NCBI GenBank assembly: GCA_000383295.1
Contig: KB911072.1
Span: 62,001 to 126,000 of the forward strand
Direction: 5' to 3'
From: Faecalispora sporosphaeroides DSM 1294
Lineage (GTDB): Bacteria; Bacillota; Clostridia; Oscillospirales; Acutalibacteraceae
DNA length: 64,000 bases
Position numbers and translations under genes: made by a program. This document shows, piece after piece, positions 9,290 to 19,291 of the stretch. Numbering within the stretch: position 1 is the first letter of the stretch; each line of letters starts with the position of its first letter. Under the pieces are notes generated by a model that searched no databases, was not told the DNA's origin, and worked only from the letters and a program-made list of their open reading frames with translations.

Positions 9290-10987
9290 TTACATTTTTC
9301 TGTCTTTTTTCTTTCCATCGCTTTCTTGGTATTTTTCTGGTGAAAGCGCACGCGCGGGCAGGCCGTTTTCATAATAAATCCCTGAAACCGGTTCGCCGTT
9401 CTGCCACTGGCCAGTGAATTCGATTTGCCCGTCGGCGGAATAAGAGGTGCCCATTCCGTGGCGCTCCCCGTTCTGCCACCGGCCGGTATAGCGGATGCGG
9501 CCCTCGGCATCAAACAGCGTGACGCCGCCGCAGGGGATGCCGTTTTGCCACCGGGCGACCAGCAGTGCGCCGTCTTTGGCGTGAAAGCTGGCCCCCACGC
9601 CGTGGCGCCGCCCGTTTTCAATCGCGCCCGCGTAGCAGACGGAGCCGTCCGGGCCAATCACCGCGCCGGAGCCGCCGGGGCGGTCGTTCCGCCAGGTGCC
9701 CGCGTAAAGGCTGCCGCCGTCCGGCCGAAAGCCGACTCCCGCGCCCTCGCGGCGGTCGTTTCGCCATGCGCCCGCATAGCACAGGCGGCCCGTTTTGTAG
9801 TAGTAAGCGCCCAGGCCGTCGCGCCTGCCGCGGGAATAGGTGCCCTCATACGCGGTTTTGCCGTCCGGCATTTCCGTGCGGCCCCGGCCGTGGCGCAGGC
9901 CATCCAGCATCTCGCCGAAATAGCGGTAGCGCTCCGTTTGGCTGAGGACGATCGACTGCACCGCACGCGGGATTTCCTCGGCGGCCTCCGGCGGCACGGG
10001 ATGCACTCCGGAACAAAGACCCGGCGCACGGACGGCACCGTCCGCCCCGCGTTTTGCCACCGTGTAGCGGGCAGCTGCGCGCCCCCCGGGCGGCTCCGAA
10101 CGCAGTTCGCCGGCCAGCTTGGGAACATCCGGCTGGGTGGATTCTTTTTTTGGAAAATTCTGCATTTTTTCCGGTTCGGCACATAAACGGCCCCGAACCA
10201 TACCCAATTTTTCTTCCATTTTCTGAATCTGCTCCATTAAATCAGAAACCGCAATCTCCTGCGGCTGCGGCAAAACCGGGGGAAGCGCTTCTTCCTGCGC
10301 GCGTTCTTCTTCCTGCGCGTCCGCCGGTTCGGGCAAGGGCTTGTCCGGTACGAACACAGGGATGGTCGAAATCGCGCCGCTGCCCAGCCGCTCCCGCAGC
10401 TCGTCGCGCCGGCAATATTCCTCCTCCGTGCAGTAGCAGAAGTCGCCGTCCAGCCTTGCCGCGAGAATCTGCGGCTCACCCGCTTCGGAATCGATCATCG
10501 CCTGCTCCGCCGTGCCCATTTGAACCGGGCAGGCGCGCAGAACCGTTTCGGTCTGCTCTCCGTTTGCCTGCCGGCGCGTCCACAACAGCTCGTCGGGGTG
10601 CTCCGCTATTATGGAAAGAGACTCCTGCACTTCGCCGCCGGGCGCGAAATACTCCGCGCGCCGCAGATGATGCTCCCCGTCGTATTCGGTACGGCTGCGC
10701 ACGCCTCCGTTTTCATTATAAAAAGAAAGGGCCCAACCGCCCGGTATGGAGCTTGCCCGCTCGGTCAGGCGGCGATCGCTGTGCTTCTCCCAGACAAAGC
10801 TCCCCCCAGAGATTGCATAGCGCAGCTGCACCTGCATTCCGTCCTCCTGGTCTGAAATGCGCCCTTTTTTATGTACACCGTCCCGAAAAAAATCGCGGCG
10901 CGCCTGATACAGCGCCCCGTGCAAAGAGGTAAGGGCGCTATATCCTTTCCTGTAAATCGTCAATATCTCGTGCTCCGAAACCTGCAT
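9290..10987 (-). CDS. MORN-repeat protein of unknown function
   Basis: The 565-residue protein (start chosen behind GGGAGG) has no signal peptide. Its N-terminal third contains strand-rich segments that look like degenerate repeats (SFYNENGGVRSRTEYDGEH). A proline/glutamate-rich linker holds a short coiled-coil segment (LMEQIQKMEEKLGMVRGRL). The last 180 residues contain about eight MORN repeats of the YxGxWxNGxxHGxG type. MORN repeats often mediate membrane or protein contacts, but bacterial members are poorly characterised. The gene sits alone between the S-layer-like gene and a small membrane protein gene. Function unknown. Confidence 0.75.
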   Translation of the reverse strand: MQVSEHEILTIYRKGYSALTSLHGALYQARRDFFRDGVHKKGRISDQEDGMQVQLRYAISGGSFVWEKHSDRRLTERASSIPGGWALSFYNENGGVRSRTEYDGEHHLRRAEYFAPGGEVQESLSIIAEHPDELLWTRRQANGEQTETVLRACPVQMGTAEQAMIDSEAGEPQILAARLDGDFCYCTEEEYCRRDELRERLGSGAISTIPVFVPDKPLPEPADAQEEERAQEEALPPVLPQPQEIAVSDLMEQIQKMEEKLGMVRGRLCAEPEKMQNFPKKESTQPDVPKLAGELRSEPPGGRAAARYTVAKRGADGAVRAPGLCSGVHPVPPEAAEEIPRAVQSIVLSQTERYRYFGEMLDGLRHGRGRTEMPDGKTAYEGTYSRGRRDGLGAYYYKTGRLCYAGAWRNDRREGAGVGFRPDGGSLYAGTWRNDRPGGSGAVIGPDGSVCYAGAIENGRRHGVGASFHAKDGALLVARWQNGIPCGGVTLFDAEGRIRYTGRWQNGERHGMGTSYSADGQIEFTGQWQNGEPVSGIYYENGLPARALSPEKYQESDGKKKDRKM

Positions 10988-11147
10988 GGCTCGAAATCCT
11001 CCCAAGGCCGGGCCGTCCGCCCGATCCGATGTAAATCCGCGCCTTCCACCCGCGGCGGGCGCGTCTTCTACTGAGTAGTTTATCTGATTCAAAAGTCTTT
11101 GGCAAGGGAATCGTGCCGGTTTTTCGCATATTTTCCCAAAACGAAAG

Positions 11148-11190
11148 CTGCCGTAAAACGGTGCGAAATTTCACATCCGTTTTACGGCAG
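11148..11190 (-). terminator. Hairpin terminator after the small membrane protein gene
   Basis: Perfect 14-bp stem CTGCCGTAAAACGG / CCGTTTTACGGCAG with a 15-base loop, followed on the minus strand by a T-rich stretch. Confidence 0.6.
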
Positions 11191-11207
11191 CCGTGCCTGG
11201 GCCGTGT

Positions 11208-11387
11208 TTATTTGAACATATACTCCATGTTATCCAGCACACCATTCACTTTGCGCATCGCCTTGCCCGCGGTACGCTTGAGCTGACGGTTGCTTTTCAT
11301 CGCCTTGCTGCTGACGCTGGCTACTGCCAGGCCGGCCACCAGCCCCGCACTTATGCCCTTTACAAATCCCTTTGTTTCGTTATACAT
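11208..11387 (-). CDS. Small YtxH-like membrane protein
   Basis: A 59-residue protein starting MYNETKGFVKG behind GGAGGG. Residues about 8-25 form a glycine/alanine-rich hydrophobic segment (ISAGLVAGLAVASV), followed by a basic helix and NGVLDNMEYMFK. This plan resembles small YtxH-type stress or envelope proteins, but the match is weak and the function unknown. The downstream hairpin supports an independent transcript. Confidence 0.6.
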   Translation of the reverse strand: MYNETKGFVKGISAGLVAGLAVASVSSKAMKSNRQLKRTAGKAMRKVNGVLDNMEYMFK

Positions 11388-11709
11388 ATCGCATACCCTC
11401 CATATGGTGTAGATCATTTTCAGACCCAACATTATTTATTCCCTCCACATTCCATAGATAATCAGAAAGATTATGGCAAAACCAATTTTCATATTGAGCT
11501 TTTCCAAATGCTTTGCAATAGATCATCTGCTTTGCGCACCTGCGCGGATCGCCTGTTTGCTCTCCCGCCCGCGGCGGAAGGGACGCGGCTTTTCATTTTT
11601 TAACGATGGATTTGCAATTTATAGATGGACTTTTCGCCCCGCTTGGATTATGATTGGTATGACAAACGACAATTATTCCCAAACGAAACCCGAAAGGATA
11701 CCCCGAATC

Positions 11710-12204
11710 ATGGCAACCCTGAACATTGTTATGGTAGAACCGGAAATCCCCCAGAATACGGGCAACGTGGCGCGCACCTGCGCCGCAACCGGAGCTACCC
11801 TGCATTTGGTGGGGCCGATGGGCTTTACCATCGACGACAAAAAACTCAAACGCGCTGGGCTGGATTACTGGCATTTGCTCGATATTCGTTACTACGTTAC
11901 TTTGTCCGATTTCTTCAAACAAAATACCGGTGATTTTTTCTATTTTTCGACCAAAGCGCCGCGCACCCACACGCAGGTTTCTTACCCGGACAACAGCTAC
12001 CTGGTGTTCGGCAAAGAGACCGCCGGGCTGCCGGAAGAGCTGCTGCGGCAAAATCCCGATTCCGTTGTGCGCATCCCCATGCTGGAGGAGGCGCGCAGCC
12101 TGAACCTTTCCAACGCGGTGGCGATCGGCGTATACGAGGCGCTGCGCCAATGGGATTACCCCCGTTTGACCCGCATTGGCCACCCGCGCAGCTTTACGTG
12201 GTGA
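11710..12204 (+). CDS. trmL: tRNA (cytidine(34)-2'-O)-methyltransferase TrmL
   Basis: SPOUT-family enzyme that methylates the 2'-OH of the wobble base of tRNA-Leu isoacceptors. The 164 residues fit the family. MVEPEIPQNTGNVAR is the N-terminal signature; the trefoil-knot AdoMet site includes VFGKETAGLP and IPMLEEARSLNLSNAVAI. The frame is open further upstream to 11473, but homology begins at MATLNIV and GAAAGGA precedes that ATG. It lies upstream of pgk without an obvious operon link. Confidence 0.9.
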   Translation: MATLNIVMVEPEIPQNTGNVARTCAATGATLHLVGPMGFTIDDKKLKRAGLDYWHLLDIRYYVTLSDFFKQNTGDFFYFSTKAPRTHTQVSYPDNSYLVFGKETAGLPEELLRQNPDSVVRIPMLEEARSLNLSNAVAIGVYEALRQWDYPRLTRIGHPRSFTW

Positions 12205-12241
12205 TTTTTTTCGCAAATCGAATTTATATTGGTTCGCGCAC

Positions 12242-12270
12242 TTGAAAACACGGCAAAAATAGGATAAAAT
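12242..12270 (+). promoter_or_regulatory. Promoter of the pgk-tpiA-gpmI cluster
   Basis: A -35 TTGAAA (12242-12247) and a -10 TAAAAT (12265-12270), spacer 17. The leader to pgk would be about 190 bases and includes an ATCCGGCCGGAT palindrome near 12316. Confidence 0.55.
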
Positions 12271-12468
12271 GGGATCGGATAATTAATAATTTAACAATAT
12301 TGATCGGCAGCCCCCATCCGGCCGGATCGGATGATGAGAACCGCTCATTTGTTGTTCCAAGAGTTGACCCAAACAATGGTTTTTCTCCCCGCCTGCGGCC
12401 GGGAATCGAAATCGACCATCTGCTTCACAGAGAATCCATATATCATAAAAAATGAAGGAGTGCAGCTT

Positions 12469-13665
12469 ATGAACTATCTGAACAAAAAGAGTGTGGAAGA
12501 TATTGATGTTGCGGGCAAACGCGTTTTGGTCCGCTGCGACTTTAACGTTCCTTTTGACGGCGAGGGAAACATTTCGGACCCCAAGCGCATCGATGAAGCG
12601 CTCAAAACCATCCGTTATCTGCTCGACCATCACGCTAAGGTGATCCTTTGCTCTCACCTGGGCCGCCCCAAGGGCGAATTCAACCCCAAATATTCTTTGG
12701 CCCCCGTGGCGGAATACCTCTCAAAGGTGCTCGGCCAGCCCGTGCAGATGGCGAAGGACGTGATCGGCGACAGCGCCAAGGCGATTTGCGCCTCCTTGAA
12801 GGAGGGCGAAGCGGCTCTTCTGGAAAACGTGCGCTTCCATAAGGAAGAAGAAAAAAATGATCCGGAATTCTCGAAGGCGCTGGCCTCTCTGGCAGAGATC
12901 TACGTCAACGACGCGTTCGGCACCGCGCACCGTGCACACGCTTCCACCGCGGGCGTGGCGGCCTACCTGCCCGCCGTATGCGGCTACTTGATTCAGAAGG
13001 AAATCACCGTCATGGGCAACGCTCTGGCAAACCCGAAGCGCCCGTTCATCGCGATTCTGGGCGGCGCGAAGGTTTCGGATAAAATCGGCGTGATCAGCAA
13101 CCTGCTGGACAAGGTGGACACACTGATCATCGGCGGCGGCATGGCCTACACCTTCATGAAGGCGCTGGGCTACTCCATCGGCACCTCGATCTGCGAGGAC
13201 GACAAGCTGGATCTCGCGCAGGAAATGATGGCGAAGGCCAAGGATAAGAACGTCAAGTTCCTGATCCCGCTGGATAACGTGGTCGCCGACAAATACGACG
13301 AGAACGCGAACCATCAGATCGCCGATTCCGACCAGATTCCGGACGGCTGGATGGGCCTTGACATCGGGCCGAAAACGCAGGAGCTGTTCACCTCCGCCCT
13401 GAAGGGCGCTGGAACGGTGGTATGGAACGGGCCGATGGGCGTGAGCGAGTGGAAGAACTTTGCGGCCGGTACGGTGGCGGTCGCGAAAGCCGTGGCCGAA
13501 AGCGGCGCGGTTTCCATCATTGGCGGCGGCGATTCCGCCGCGGCTGTGGAGCAGCTCGGCTTTGCGGATAAAATGACGCATATCTCCACCGGCGGCGGCG
13601 CTTCTCTAGAATTCCTGGAGGGCCTGGAGCTGCCCGGCATTGCCTGCCTGAACGATAAAAACTGA
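12469..13665 (+). CDS. pgk: Phosphoglycerate kinase
   Basis: Forms ATP and 3-phosphoglycerate from 1,3-bisphosphoglycerate in glycolysis. 398 residues, the usual length. The substrate motif [18 protein letters not shown], the [14 protein letters not shown] segment, and the C-terminal nucleotide-binding [13 protein letters not shown] and [13 protein letters not shown] are all visible. The start follows AAGGAG; the frame is open further upstream without homology. It is first in pgk-tpiA-gpmI, with a terminator-like hairpin after it that may lower downstream expression. Confidence 0.97.
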   Translation: MNYLNKKSVEDIDVAGKRVLVRCDFNVPFDGEGNISDPKRIDEALKTIRYLLDHHAKVILCSHLGRPKGEFNPKYSLAPVAEYLSKVLGQPVQMAKDVIGDSAKAICASLKEGEAALLENVRFHKEEEKNDPEFSKALASLAEIYVNDAFGTAHRAHASTAGVAAYLPAVCGYLIQKEITVMGNALANPKRPFIAILGGAKVSDKIGVISNLLDKVDTLIIGGGMAYTFMKALGYSIGTSICEDDKLDLAQEMMAKAKDKNVKFLIPLDNVVADKYDENANHQIADSDQIPDGWMGLDIGPKTQELFTSALKGAGTVVWNGPMGVSEWKNFAAGTVAVAKAVAESGAVSIIGGGDSAAAVEQLGFADKMTHISTGGGASLEFLEGLELPGIACLNDKN

Positions 13666-13674
13666 GGAGAAAAG

Positions 13675-13701
13675 GGGCAGGCGGAGGTCTGCCCTTTTTT
13701 T
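13675..13701 (+). terminator. Terminator or attenuator between pgk and tpiA
   Basis: Stem GGGCAG / CTGCCC followed by seven T. Partial termination would let tpiA and gpmI be expressed below pgk. Confidence 0.65.
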
Positions 13702-13776
13702 AACCGGGGCCGCCCCGCCGTTCCATTGCCGGGAGTCGCTCCGATACCGATCAAAACTAGAAAGGATGAAACTCCT

Positions 13777-14547
13777 ATGAATAAAGAATTGAGAAAAGCT
13801 GTCATCGCCGGAAACTGGAAGATGAATAAAAACCCCGAGAAGACCAGGGCATTGCTGGCCGAGGTCGCCCCGCTGGTCAAGGATGCCAAGTGCGAGGTTG
13901 TCGCCTGCGTTCCGTTTATCGATCTTCCCGCGGCGGTCGAAGCCGCGAAGGGCACAAACATTCAAATCGGCGCGCAGAACTGCCACTGGGAAGAAAGCGG
14001 CGCCTTTACCGGAGAAATCGCGGCAAACATGCTCACCTCCATCGGCGTCTCCCATGTGATCATCGGCCACAGCGAGCGCCGTACCTATTTCGGCGAAACC
14101 GACCAGACCGTCAATAAAAGGATCCGCGCCGCGCTCGACGCCGGGCTTTCCGTGATCCTGTGCGTCGGCGAAACGCTCGAGCAGCGCGAGCAGGGCGTCA
14201 CCGAAGAGCTGGTCGCACTCCAGACAAAAATCGCTCTGCTGGGCGTAACGAAGGAAGATCTCGCCCGCGTCATCATTGCTTACGAGCCCATCTGGGCCAT
14301 CGGCACGGGCCGTACCGCCACCTCCGCGCAGGCGGGAGAGGTCTGTAGGGCCATCCGCAGCGTAATCGCAGCGCTCTACGGCAAACCGGCAGCCGACGCT
14401 TTTACCATTCAGTACGGCGGTTCCATGAACGCCAAAAACGCCGCGGAGCTGCTGGCGCAGGGCGACGTGGACGGCGGCCTGATCGGCGGCGCGTCGCTGA
14501 AAGCCGCAGATTTTGCGGAAATTGTCCGCGCGGCTTCTGAGGGCTGA
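13777..14547 (+). CDS. tpiA: Triose-phosphate isomerase
   Basis: Interconverts glyceraldehyde-3-phosphate and dihydroxyacetone phosphate. 256 residues. The catalytic Lys is in AGNWKMNK, His in IIGHSERR, and Glu in [11 protein letters not shown]; the phosphate-binding YGGSM and GGLIGGASL loops are present. The start follows AGAAAGGATG; an upstream in-frame ATG at 13726 lacks homology. It lies 30 bases before gpmI, so the two are almost certainly co-transcribed. Confidence 0.97.
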   Translation: MNKELRKAVIAGNWKMNKNPEKTRALLAEVAPLVKDAKCEVVACVPFIDLPAAVEAAKGTNIQIGAQNCHWEESGAFTGEIAANMLTSIGVSHVIIGHSERRTYFGETDQTVNKRIRAALDAGLSVILCVGETLEQREQGVTEELVALQTKIALLGVTKEDLARVIIAYEPIWAIGTGRTATSAQAGEVCRAIRSVIAALYGKPAADAFTIQYGGSMNAKNAAELLAQGDVDGGLIGGASLKAADFAEIVRAASEG

Positions 14548-14577
14548 CCCCCAACTGTATCACAAAGGAGAACTGTT

Positions 14578-16092
14578 ATGAAAAAACCTCTGATCTTAAT
14601 GATTCTGGACGGCTTTGGCATCGCCCCCGAGTACGGCAACGCCATCATGGCCGCCAAAAAGCCGAATCTGGATCGTCTCTTCCGCGAAAATCCCCTCTCC
14701 CAGATCGGCGCATCGGGCCTGAATGTCGGCCTGCCGAACGGGCAGATGGGCAACTCCGAGGTTGGCCACACCAACATCGGCGCGGGACGCATCGTGTACC
14801 AGGAGCTGACCCGCATCACTAAGGAAATCGAGGACGGCAATTTTTACAAGAATCCCGCCCTTGTCAAAGCAGTGGCGGCCGCAAAAGCCAAGGGCACGGC
14901 GCTGCACCTGATCGGTCTGCTTTCCGACGGCGGCGTTCACAGCCACAACGGCCATCTCTACGCGCTGCTGGAGCTGGCTAAGCAAAACGGCCTTTCCAAA
15001 GTCTATGTTCACGCACTGCTCGACGGCCGCGACGTCCCTCCATCCTCCGGCAAGGGCTTTGTGGAGGATTGCCTTGCGAAAATGCAGGAAATCGGCGTGG
15101 GCGAAATCGCGACGGTGGCGGGGCGCTACTACGCGATGGACCGCGACAACCGCTGGGAGCGCGTCTCCAAAGCGTACAACGCGATGGTGCTGGGCGAGGG
15201 CGTACAGAATTCCGACCCCGCAGCCGCCGTTGCCAAGTCGTATGAGGATGGCGTGACCGACGAATTTGTCATGCCGGTCGTCTGCGGGCCCGAGGGCCGG
15301 ATTTCCACAGACGATTCCGTGATTTTCTTCAATTTCCGCCCCGACCGCGCCAGAGAGCTGACCCGTGCGTTTGTCGACCCCGATTTTACCGGCTTCCCCC
15401 GGGCAAAGGGCTTTTTCCCGCTGACCTACGTCTGCATGACGCAGTATGACGCCACCATGCCGAACGTGGATGTCGCGTTTCATCCCCAGAGCCTGAAAAA
15501 CACGCTGGGCGAATATCTTTCAAATCTGGGCATGACCCAGCTGCGCATTGCTGAAACGGAGAAATACGCGCATGTGACCTTTTTCTTCAACGGCGGCGTA
15601 GAAACCGTATACCCCGGCGAGGACCGCGTGCTGATTCATTCCCCGAAGGTCGCCACCTATGACCTGCAGCCCGAAATGAGCGCATACGCCGTGACTGACG
15701 CTCTGGTAGAGAAAATCGACAGCGGCATGTACGATGTGATTATTCTGAACTTTGCCAACTGCGACATGGTAGGACATACCGGCATATTCGACGCAGCCAA
15801 AGCCGCGGTTGAGGCCGTTGATACCTGTGTCGGCCGCGTGATCGACGCGATCGAGCGCATGCACGGCACCGCGATCATCACCGCAGACCACGGCAACGCC
15901 GAAAAGATGTACGAAGAGGACGGTTCGCCCTTTACCGCACACACCACAAATCCCGTCCCGTTCTGCGTGGTCGGCTACCCGTGCAAGCTGCGCGAAAACG
16001 GCAGGCTGGCGGATATTGCCCCCACAATGCTCAAAATTCTCGGCTTGCCGCAGCCGGCGGAAATGACGGGCGAAAGCATGATTGTGGATTGA
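14578..16092 (+). CDS. gpmI: 2,3-bisphosphoglycerate-independent phosphoglycerate mutase
   Basis: Manganese-dependent conversion of 3-phosphoglycerate to 2-phosphoglycerate. 504 residues, typical of the family. The catalytic Ser lies in [45 protein letters not shown] and [10 protein letters not shown] carry the substrate and metal ligands. AAAGGAG precedes the ATG. Its last 112 bases are repeated at 21266-21377 on the far side of a polysaccharide gene block, suggesting insertion at this gene's 3' end. Its reading frame is intact. Confidence 0.97.
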   Translation: MKKPLILMILDGFGIAPEYGNAIMAAKKPNLDRLFRENPLSQIGASGLNVGLPNGQMGNSEVGHTNIGAGRIVYQELTRITKEIEDGNFYKNPALVKAVAAAKAKGTALHLIGLLSDGGVHSHNGHLYALLELAKQNGLSKVYVHALLDGRDVPPSSGKGFVEDCLAKMQEIGVGEIATVAGRYYAMDRDNRWERVSKAYNAMVLGEGVQNSDPAAAVAKSYEDGVTDEFVMPVVCGPEGRISTDDSVIFFNFRPDRARELTRAFVDPDFTGFPRAKGFFPLTYVCMTQYDATMPNVDVAFHPQSLKNTLGEYLSNLGMTQLRIAETEKYAHVTFFFNGGVETVYPGEDRVLIHSPKVATYDLQPEMSAYAVTDALVEKIDSGMYDVIILNFANCDMVGHTGIFDAAKAAVEAVDTCVGRVIDAIERMHGTAIITADHGNAEKMYEEDGSPFTAHTTNPVPFCVVGYPCKLRENGRLADIAPTMLKILGLPQPAEMTGESMIVD

Positions 16093-16120
16093 CCATTAGA
16101 AGATACCAGATAGATACTCA

Positions 16121-16155
16121 GGGAGGATGCCAATCGGCCTCCTCCCTTTCTGTTG
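16121..16155 (+). terminator. Terminator of gpmI
   Basis: Stem GGGAGGA / TCCTCCC with an inner GCC/GGC pairing, then TTTCTGTTGTTT. Confidence 0.65.
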
Positions 16156-16283
16156 TTTCAGATTGTTTTGCCTGATCAAGTCAAATATTTAAATCAGCCG
16201 GCCACTGACTCCGCATGATGCAATTGCGTTTTCGCTGAGAAAACGATACAATAAACAGGAATGAAAAACAGGAGGAAAATCCA

Positions 16284-17366
16284 TTGCGGAAAATTCTATA
16301 CTGTGCATCCACACTCTCTCATATTCGGAATTTTCACTTACCCTATCTGAAAGCATTTCACGATCAGGGTTATGAAGTATGGGTCGCAGCCAACGAAGAG
16401 GATTCCATTCCTTATGCAGATCGCGTTGTTGCCTTACCGTTTGCCAAAAGCCTTATCAGCTTGCAAAATATTAAAGCAATCTTTTTGGCACGAAAGATTT
16501 TAAAGGAACAACATTTTGAGTTGATCAGCACCCATACGGCACTCGCCAGCGCTGTAGTACGGGCAGCAGTTTTACTGCTCCGGAAGCGGCCAAAGGTTTT
16601 CTGTACGGTTCATGGATATTTATTCAATGAAAATGACGGAATCAAAAAATGGATCTATCTTTTACCGGAAAAAATCTGCGCGCATGTCACTGATGTCCTC
16701 ATGGTAATGAATCAGGAAGACTATAAAATTGCGCAGAAACATCACCTCTATAAAAAACATCTTCATTTCATCCATGGTATTGGGTTTGAGTCCTCGCAAT
16801 TTCAACCGGTATCTCTTGAAAAGAAATTACAAGGCCGTAAAAAGCTTGGATTTCATGATAGAGATTTCTTGTTGGTGTACGCCGCAGAATTTTCGAGACG
16901 AAAAAATCAGGAAGTTCTGATTCGCGCTTTCGCAAAGGCTGTCCCTGAGGCTCCAAATGCGCACCTGCTGCTGGCAGGCACCGGCGCACTGTTGGAGCAA
17001 TGTATCAATATGGTAAAAGAACTCCATATGGAAGATCGAATCCATTTTCTTGGGTATGTACAAAACATGGAAGACCTCTATCCGATATGCGATGTCGCTG
17101 TTTCTTCCAGTAAAACAGAAGGGCTGCCCTTTAATGTGATGGAAGCGATGGCATGCGGACTTCCGGTGCTCATTAGTGATATCAAAGGGCACCGAGATCT
17201 GGTGGAAAATCAAAAAGAGTTCCTATTTCACACGGAACAGGAGCTCACCGAAAAAATTATCCGCTATCTTTTGGAGTCTGAATCCTTCACTGACTGGAAA
17301 TATGCACTGGCAAAATACAATTTAAACACCGTTAAAGAACAAATTATTCAACTTTATAACAGTTGA
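16284..17366 (+). CDS. Glycosyltransferase family 4
   Basis: Retaining GT-B glycosyltransferase likely adding a sugar to a lipid-linked polysaccharide intermediate at the inner face of the membrane. 360 residues. The N-terminal domain has the HIRNFHLPYL start common in EPS transferases of the EpsD type. The C-terminal nucleotide-sugar domain carries YAAEFSRRKNQ and the E-x7-E signature in EGLPFNVMEAMACGLPV. The start codon is TTG behind GGAGG with nine-base spacing. The region is more AT-rich than the glycolytic genes beside it, consistent with acquisition. Confidence 0.85.
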   Translation: MRKILYCASTLSHIRNFHLPYLKAFHDQGYEVWVAANEEDSIPYADRVVALPFAKSLISLQNIKAIFLARKILKEQHFELISTHTALASAVVRAAVLLLRKRPKVFCTVHGYLFNENDGIKKWIYLLPEKICAHVTDVLMVMNQEDYKIAQKHHLYKKHLHFIHGIGFESSQFQPVSLEKKLQGRKKLGFHDRDFLLVYAAEFSRRKNQEVLIRAFAKAVPEAPNAHLLLAGTGALLEQCINMVKELHMEDRIHFLGYVQNMEDLYPICDVAVSSSKTEGLPFNVMEAMACGLPVLISDIKGHRDLVENQKEFLFHTEQELTEKIIRYLLESESFTDWKYALAKYNLNTVKEQIIQLYNS

Positions 17367-17669
17367 TCACTATCATTGCGTACATAAAGTTCGCAACCCG
17401 ATGGAGATATAGAAAGCCATTGGAGTCCCGATGAAATGACTGGTATTCAGACATTCATAGAAGAAGTTGGCCCCAATGGCTCAAAGAAAGAATCGTACGT
17501 TCCGTTACAAAAAACGCATTTATTCACGGTTGCGAAGTTTCAACGCCATTCCGGTTCATTGTTCCCATACAGGTACCCGGCCGTTGGGGGCGATTACCGC
17601 TATGCGCAACTTATTCTAGCTTATCCAACGGGTCGCCGTTGCTAATGACTCCGGTATGAAATCGCATTT
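17367..17669. other. Intergenic stretch, possibly decayed sequence
   Basis: Lies between two converging polysaccharide genes. Short open frames exist on both strands but none has a ribosome site or a recognisable domain, and no clear terminator is seen. It may be the remnant of a lost gene of the island. Confidence 0.3.
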
Positions 17670-19061
17670 TCATATTTCTTCACTATTGTTAACTATCCCC
17701 TTGAACACAGTCAAGAAAAGAATTTTGATATCAAAAAGGAAGGTCCAGTTTTCTATGTAGTAAATATCGCATTTTATTCGTTCCTCAATGGAGGTATCCC
17801 CGCGCCACCCGTTCACCTGCGCCCAACCGGTGATTCCCGGCCGGACAAGATGTTTCAGCATATAAAGTGGAATTTCGTCCCGAAACTTGTCCACAAAGTA
17901 TGGGCGCTCCGGTCGAGGCCCTACTAAACTCATGTCTCCCTTAAGAACATTGACGAGCTGTGGAAGCTCGTCAATACTCAACTTCCGAATCAACGCGCCA
18001 AATCTTGTTCTCCGATCATCATCCTTTGTTCCCCAGGTAGTCACGTCAGAACCGTCGCTTTCCGTTTTCATAGAACGAAATTTGTACATATTAAATCTTT
18101 TTTTGTTTCTGCCAACCCGTTCCTGCTTATAAATAATTGCTCCTGGAGATGTCAGCCTGACCCCGAATGCCGTAATCATCAAAATGGGAGAAAACAAAAT
18201 TAATGCGACTAAGGAAACACTACAGTCAAACACCCTTTTCACAAAGCTATTGAGCATGTTGTCCAATGGGACTTTACGAATATTGATAAGTGGTATGCCT
18301 TCCACTTCATCAATATATGGTTTTGCAGGAAGATATTTGGTATAAAAAGGCAGTAAATTGGATTTTACTCCAGCTTTTTCACAAATCTCAATGATGCTTC
18401 CTAATTCAGAAAATTCATTCCATTCCAGCGAAATAATCACTTCGTCAACACCTTTATTCTCCAGCAAAAGAGAGAGCATGCTAAAATCGCCTACATATTT
18501 TATTTTCCTGTCGGAAACGTCTTTTTTGTCCGGACTGAGGTACCCCACGAAATCATATCCCAATCCGCGATTCGATTGAACCTTATCATAAAATTCCGCC
18601 GACACTTCATTCCAGCCGACAATAAGAAGATGCTTTAAATTATAGCCCTTTGCCCGCATACGACGAAGAGATTTTCTGATCATCAAACGATTAATAACGG
18701 AAAGCGTTGTATTAATCATTCCAAAAATCAGAATTACCATACGAGACACATGAACTTCCTTTAAAAAGAACATGAGCACAAAAATAAAAATCACACCAAA
18801 AAAATTGGCCTGAAAAATCTTACCGGTCTCCAACAAAAAGGACTTGTGCCGGAAAGAATTATGAAGATCCAGATAGTGATACAGGATAAAATAAACCGGA
18901 ATGATGTATATCATAGCCTGAATGTAATAATTCAGGCTGATATAATATCCCTGGTAATTATGAAAATGGACAAAAAAAGCGAGAACCATCGAACCGGCGC
19001 ACAGGGCGGCGTCTATGATTGCAAAGAGTATATTAAATAATTTCTGATTTTCTTTAATCAT
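17670..19061 (-). CDS. Polyprenyl-phosphate sugar-1-phosphate transferase (initiating transferase)
   Basis: Starts polysaccharide synthesis by moving a sugar phosphate from a UDP-sugar to undecaprenyl phosphate. 463 residues: four N-terminal membrane helices (about 10-110), a Rossmann-like CoA-binding-type domain beginning HLLIVGWNEVSAEFYDK, a further hydrophobic segment after KRVFDCSVSL, and the C-terminal bacterial sugar transferase domain with KFRSMKTESDG, LSIDELPQLVNVLKGDMS, LVGPRPERP and the RPGITGWAQVNGWRGD motif. WbaP/WcaJ/EpsL-type. Which sugar is added cannot be told. It is convergent with the GT4 gene and divergent from the ligase gene. Confidence 0.9.
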   Translation of the reverse strand: MIKENQKLFNILFAIIDAALCAGSMVLAFFVHFHNYQGYYISLNYYIQAMIYIIPVYFILYHYLDLHNSFRHKSFLLETGKIFQANFFGVIFIFVLMFFLKEVHVSRMVILIFGMINTTLSVINRLMIRKSLRRMRAKGYNLKHLLIVGWNEVSAEFYDKVQSNRGLGYDFVGYLSPDKKDVSDRKIKYVGDFSMLSLLLENKGVDEVIISLEWNEFSELGSIIEICEKAGVKSNLLPFYTKYLPAKPYIDEVEGIPLINIRKVPLDNMLNSFVKRVFDCSVSLVALILFSPILMITAFGVRLTSPGAIIYKQERVGRNKKRFNMYKFRSMKTESDGSDVTTWGTKDDDRRTRFGALIRKLSIDELPQLVNVLKGDMSLVGPRPERPYFVDKFRDEIPLYMLKHLVRPGITGWAQVNGWRGDTSIEERIKCDIYYIENWTFLFDIKILFLTVFKGIVNNSEEI

Positions 19062-19291
19062 ATTAATTCTCCAGTAGAAATATTTTATGATTTTGTTTGA
19101 TTATAATTGTATAAGATTCGACCGAATAATACAACCCTTTCAGATTAACAGATTTCTCAGGATGGATCGCAGCGAAATGAAATGCCCGCCTCGGCATGAG
19201 ACCATTAAATTCGCTCTGCGTTATGAGCTCCTCACCATATCACGTTCTATTTTATTTTTATGGGCTTCCCCATACGAAAGGTGTAGTGGAA

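Noticed and set aside
10054-10932. 292-codon plus-strand frame opposite the MORN gene
   Set aside because: Arg/Pro/Ala-rich translation typical of antisense frames in GC-rich genes.
17436-17645. 69-codon frame between the glycosyltransferase and sugar transferase
   Set aside because: No Shine-Dalgarno site, no domain; other frames in the same stretch are equally plausible, so it is treated as decayed sequence.
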